Part shown: piece after piece, positions 45,084 through 46,813 of the stretch | How positions within the stretch are numbered: the first letter of the stretch is position 1 | Layout of the letters: each line of letters opens with the position of its first letter | Position numbers and translations under genes: made by a program | The notes under the pieces: generated by a model | Database searches by the model: none | What the model was told of the DNA's origin: nothing | Seen by the model: the letters and a program-made list of their open reading frames with translations, nothing else | Source: a virus | Virus record (IMG/VR): IMGVR_UViG_3300042400_000841 | Coordinates: 1-46,813 of that record | Length of the DNA stretch: 46,813 nucleotides | Strand: one strand, 5' to 3'

Positions 45084-46346
45084 ATGCCTACTCCTTCAAT
45101 TCAAACCCTAAGGACCGATGCGCAGCAGGTGCTGAACCTGGATTCCATCTCTGCCGTCCGGTCGGTCGTCGCCGCAACCTTGGCCAACGCCAACGCCGGC
45201 ACGCCGCTGAACCCGAACCTGACCACGCAACAGCTGTGGAATGAGTTCTATCAGATCGTCACGCAGCCGAAGTCCGACATCGAGTCGATCATCGCGAATC
45301 AGCTGATGAAGTTCCTGTACGCTCCGCCGGCCCCGGGTGGCGTAGGTGCGAATGGCCAGGTGATCTTCAATGATGGGGGCGTGCTAGCAGGGGATCCGCA
45401 GTTCCTGTGGAACAAAACCACGAACCTGCTGACGGTCACTGGCTCCGCCACCATCACCGGCGATCTGACGGTGGCGACTGATCGGCTGAAGGTTACTGGT
45501 GGCAATGTTGGTATTGGCACTGCCACTCCTACCAATTACGCCAATTACACGACGCTGACGATCAACGGAACCAATGGTGGCGAGATTGATCTGACGGATG
45601 GCGGAACGCTTCGTGGTCAGTTGTTTTCCGAAAGCACCGGACTCACGCTGGCTGCTGTTGGCGGGTTGATTAAGTTTGGTGCTGGAACTGGTGGCACTGA
45701 AAAAATGCGCATCGACTCCTCCGGCAACGTCGGCGTGGGGGTTACGCCGAGTGCGTGGGGTGCTGGGACTAAAGCGTTGGAGTTTGCAAACGGATCTGTG
45801 ATTTCGTTTGCGGGTTACATCGGAACCATTGGAACCGCTAACTCTTATTATAACGGAAGTAATTTTCTTTTCAAAACTGCGGCAAATGCGGCGCGTTACG
45901 ATCAAGATAATGGAGCGCACAAGTTTTATCGCAGCACAAATGTAAGCCCGTCTGCTGGAGGAACAATTACATTTGATCAAGCGATGACGCTCGACGCGAG
46001 CGGGCGATTGCTTGTGGGAAGCACGGCAGCATTCACAGACCTCACCGGATCGAGAGAGGTTAAAATCGGTGACGGCGGAATGCAGACGCTTACCGTTGCA
46101 TCGTTACCAGCCGCAACAGCCACAAACATCGCTCGTGGCGGTGTTGGCGGTTTGGTCTATGTCGGAGGATACAATGGAACCGGTCAATACGGTGCTGTTG
46201 TGTTGTGGACTGCCGCATCCGCAACCGTTGTTTCCGTAATCAACGGAACCGGATCGACCATTACGTTTGGAGTCTCTGGCGGATTCCTGCAAATAACTTC
46301 CAGCCTCGTTCTGACTCAAGTCACCGGAAGCTGCATCCGTCTTTAA
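45084..46346 (+). CDS. Tail fibre with NVGIGT-type repeats, 420 aa
   Basis: An N-terminal helical part (TDAQQVLNLDSISAVRSVVA) of about 85 residues probably anchors the protein. Then come beta-strand repeats: NKTTNLLTVTGSATITGDLT, VTGGNVGIGTATPTNYANYT, SSGNVGVGVTPSAWGAG, SGRLLVGSTAAFTDLTGSRE, a pattern typical of phage tail fibres with GxVGIGTxxP motifs. The C-terminus is another beta domain. No S74-type autoprotease motif seen at the end. Last third is more AT-rich than the first. It is a receptor-binding candidate beside the spike at 10279. Confidence 0.8.
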   Translation: MPTPSIQTLRTDAQQVLNLDSISAVRSVVAATLANANAGTPLNPNLTTQQLWNEFYQIVTQPKSDIESIIANQLMKFLYAPPAPGGVGANGQVIFNDGGVLAGDPQFLWNKTTNLLTVTGSATITGDLTVATDRLKVTGGNVGIGTATPTNYANYTTLTINGTNGGEIDLTDGGTLRGQLFSESTGLTLAAVGGLIKFGAGTGGTEKMRIDSSGNVGVGVTPSAWGAGTKALEFANGSVISFAGYIGTIGTANSYYNGSNFLFKTAANAARYDQDNGAHKFYRSTNVSPSAGGTITFDQAMTLDASGRLLVGSTAAFTDLTGSREVKIGDGGMQTLTVASLPAATATNIARGGVGGLVYVGGYNGTGQYGAVVLWTAASATVVSVINGTGSTITFGVSGGFLQITSSLVLTQVTGSCIRL

Positions 46347-46357
46347 TCCATACTACC

Positions 46358-46744
46358 ATGAACATCTCTTGGATCATCGAACGCCTGTTGGTCAAGCCGA
46401 CCGAAGGCACTCTCACCGATGTCGTCATCACCGCCGACTGGAGGTGCAACGGCTCGCAGGATCAATACAGCGGCACCTGCTACGGCAGCGCGTCGTTCGC
46501 TCCGCCGAGCGAGAACTTCACGCCTTACGAGGATCTGACCGAGCAGCAGGTGCTTGGTTGGTGCTACGCCAATGGCGTCAACAAGACCGCCATCGAAGCG
46601 AACGTCTCCGCGCAAATCGAGAACCAGATCAACCCTCCGGTCATCGCTCCGCCGCTGCCGTGGGTGCCGGTTCCGCCGCCCCAGCCCGAGATGATCGTGC
46701 CTCCGATGCTTCCCATGACGAGTCCAGAGTTGCCAGCTGCTTGA
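46358..46744 (+). CDS. Small conserved phage protein, copy 2 (complete), 128 aa
   Basis: ATG 46358 (MNISWIIERLLVKPTEGTLT) 11 bases after the fibre stop. The N-terminal DVVITADWRCNG and YSGTCYGSASF precede LTEQQVLGWCYANGVNKTAI and a Pro-rich end (PPLPWVPVPPPQPEMIVPPM) with MTSPELPAA. From residue 27 on it parallels the truncated gene at 1-315. It is probably a DUF7936-like family (recalled), possibly a fibre-associated protein. Conserved Trp and Cys pairs differ little between copies, while many surface-like residues changed. Confidence 0.85.
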   Translation: MNISWIIERLLVKPTEGTLTDVVITADWRCNGSQDQYSGTCYGSASFAPPSENFTPYEDLTEQQVLGWCYANGVNKTAIEANVSAQIENQINPPVIAPPLPWVPVPPPQPEMIVPPMLPMTSPELPAA

Positions 46745-46813
46745 CACTGACACACACTGACGCCGCATGAACGACATCACGCTTACCATCACGCAAACTG
46801 AAGCCCAGAACCT
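46433..46813 (+). repeat. Right copy of the imperfect terminal duplication
   Basis: Corresponds to bases 1-384 with one net 3-base difference and many substitutions to about 46687; from 46688 on it is identical through the window end. Covers most of the gene at 46358 and the start of the next small gene. Confidence 0.9.
46767..46813 (+). CDS. 5' end of the small gene also found complete at 338-523
   Basis: ATG 46767 is 22 bases after the preceding stop, as at the left end. The 15 codons present are identical to the first 15 of the gene at 338. The window stops in mid-gene, so it is not independently complete. Confidence 0.85.
   Translation, partial: MNDITLTITQTEAQN

Noticed and set aside
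1-46813. CRISPR array, integrase, transposase or retroelement (diversity-generating) cassette
   Set aside because: No regular spacer-repeat array, no recombinase or reverse transcriptase motifs seen. The variation between the terminal copies is not limited to adenine positions.

Overview
The window looks like one essentially complete genome of a lytic tailed bacteriophage (Caudoviricetes). It is GC-rich and densely coding, with many 4-bp ATGA/GTGA stop-start overlaps, and I see no integrase, tRNA, rRNA or cellular housekeeping gene. The last 381 bases are an imperfect copy of the first 384, with an exact 126-bp match at the inner edge. The two ends therefore belong next to each other on a circular or terminally redundant map of about 46.4 kb. 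The head-to-tail set (large P22-size portal, gp11-like adaptor, gp12-like tail hub, three internal or ejection-type proteins including one of 2422 residues, no tape measure, sheath or baseplate genes) points to a short-tailed podovirus. A lipoprotein in the lysis cassette suggests a Gram-negative host. The host itself cannot be named from the sequence.

Layout. (1) Rightward, 42.3 kb through the window end and on to 1.6 kb: a ribbon-helix-helix regulator, the major capsid protein, two small capsid-linked genes, a collagen-free fibre, a small conserved tail-end protein (present at both window ends) and a lysis cassette. (2) Leftward, 8.2 to 1.6 kb: terminase large subunit, SSB, two small conserved genes, portal, a small gene and a scaffold-like protein, converging on the lysis cassette. 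(3) Rightward, 8.2 to 25.4 kb: tail hub, beta-helix tailspike, a second tail protein, adaptor, cupin protein, internal virion proteins. (4) Rightward, 25.5 to 30.9 kb: RecT annealase, PD-(D/E)XK exonuclease, then 15 tightly packed small genes including several DNA-binding proteins and an unusual XRE-plus-sigma-region-4 fusion. (5) Leftward, 36.3 to 31.1 kb: a membrane peptide, a MoxR/CobS-like AAA+ ATPase with its neighbour, small accessory genes, a lytic transglycosylase and an HU-like protein, ended by a terminator. (6) A 608-bp non-coding region at 36.8 to 37.4 kb with repeats and hairpins, the best origin candidate. (7) Leftward, 42.2 to 37.4 kb: SF2 helicase, VRR-NUC nuclease, primase-helicase and small genes, ended by a terminator.

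How it fits together. Replication seems to rely on phage primase-helicase, SF2 helicase, VRR-NUC nuclease, SSB and a RecT/exonuclease pair, with no DNA or RNA polymerase of its own; the host would supply both. Two leftward operons start behind perfect TTGACA boxes, each next to a palindrome, and their first genes have almost no room for a leader. Possible regulators are the RHH protein beside one palindrome and the XRE/sigma-4 fusion.

All functions come from reading motifs and gene order; no database search was run. Domain-family names are from memory and need checking.
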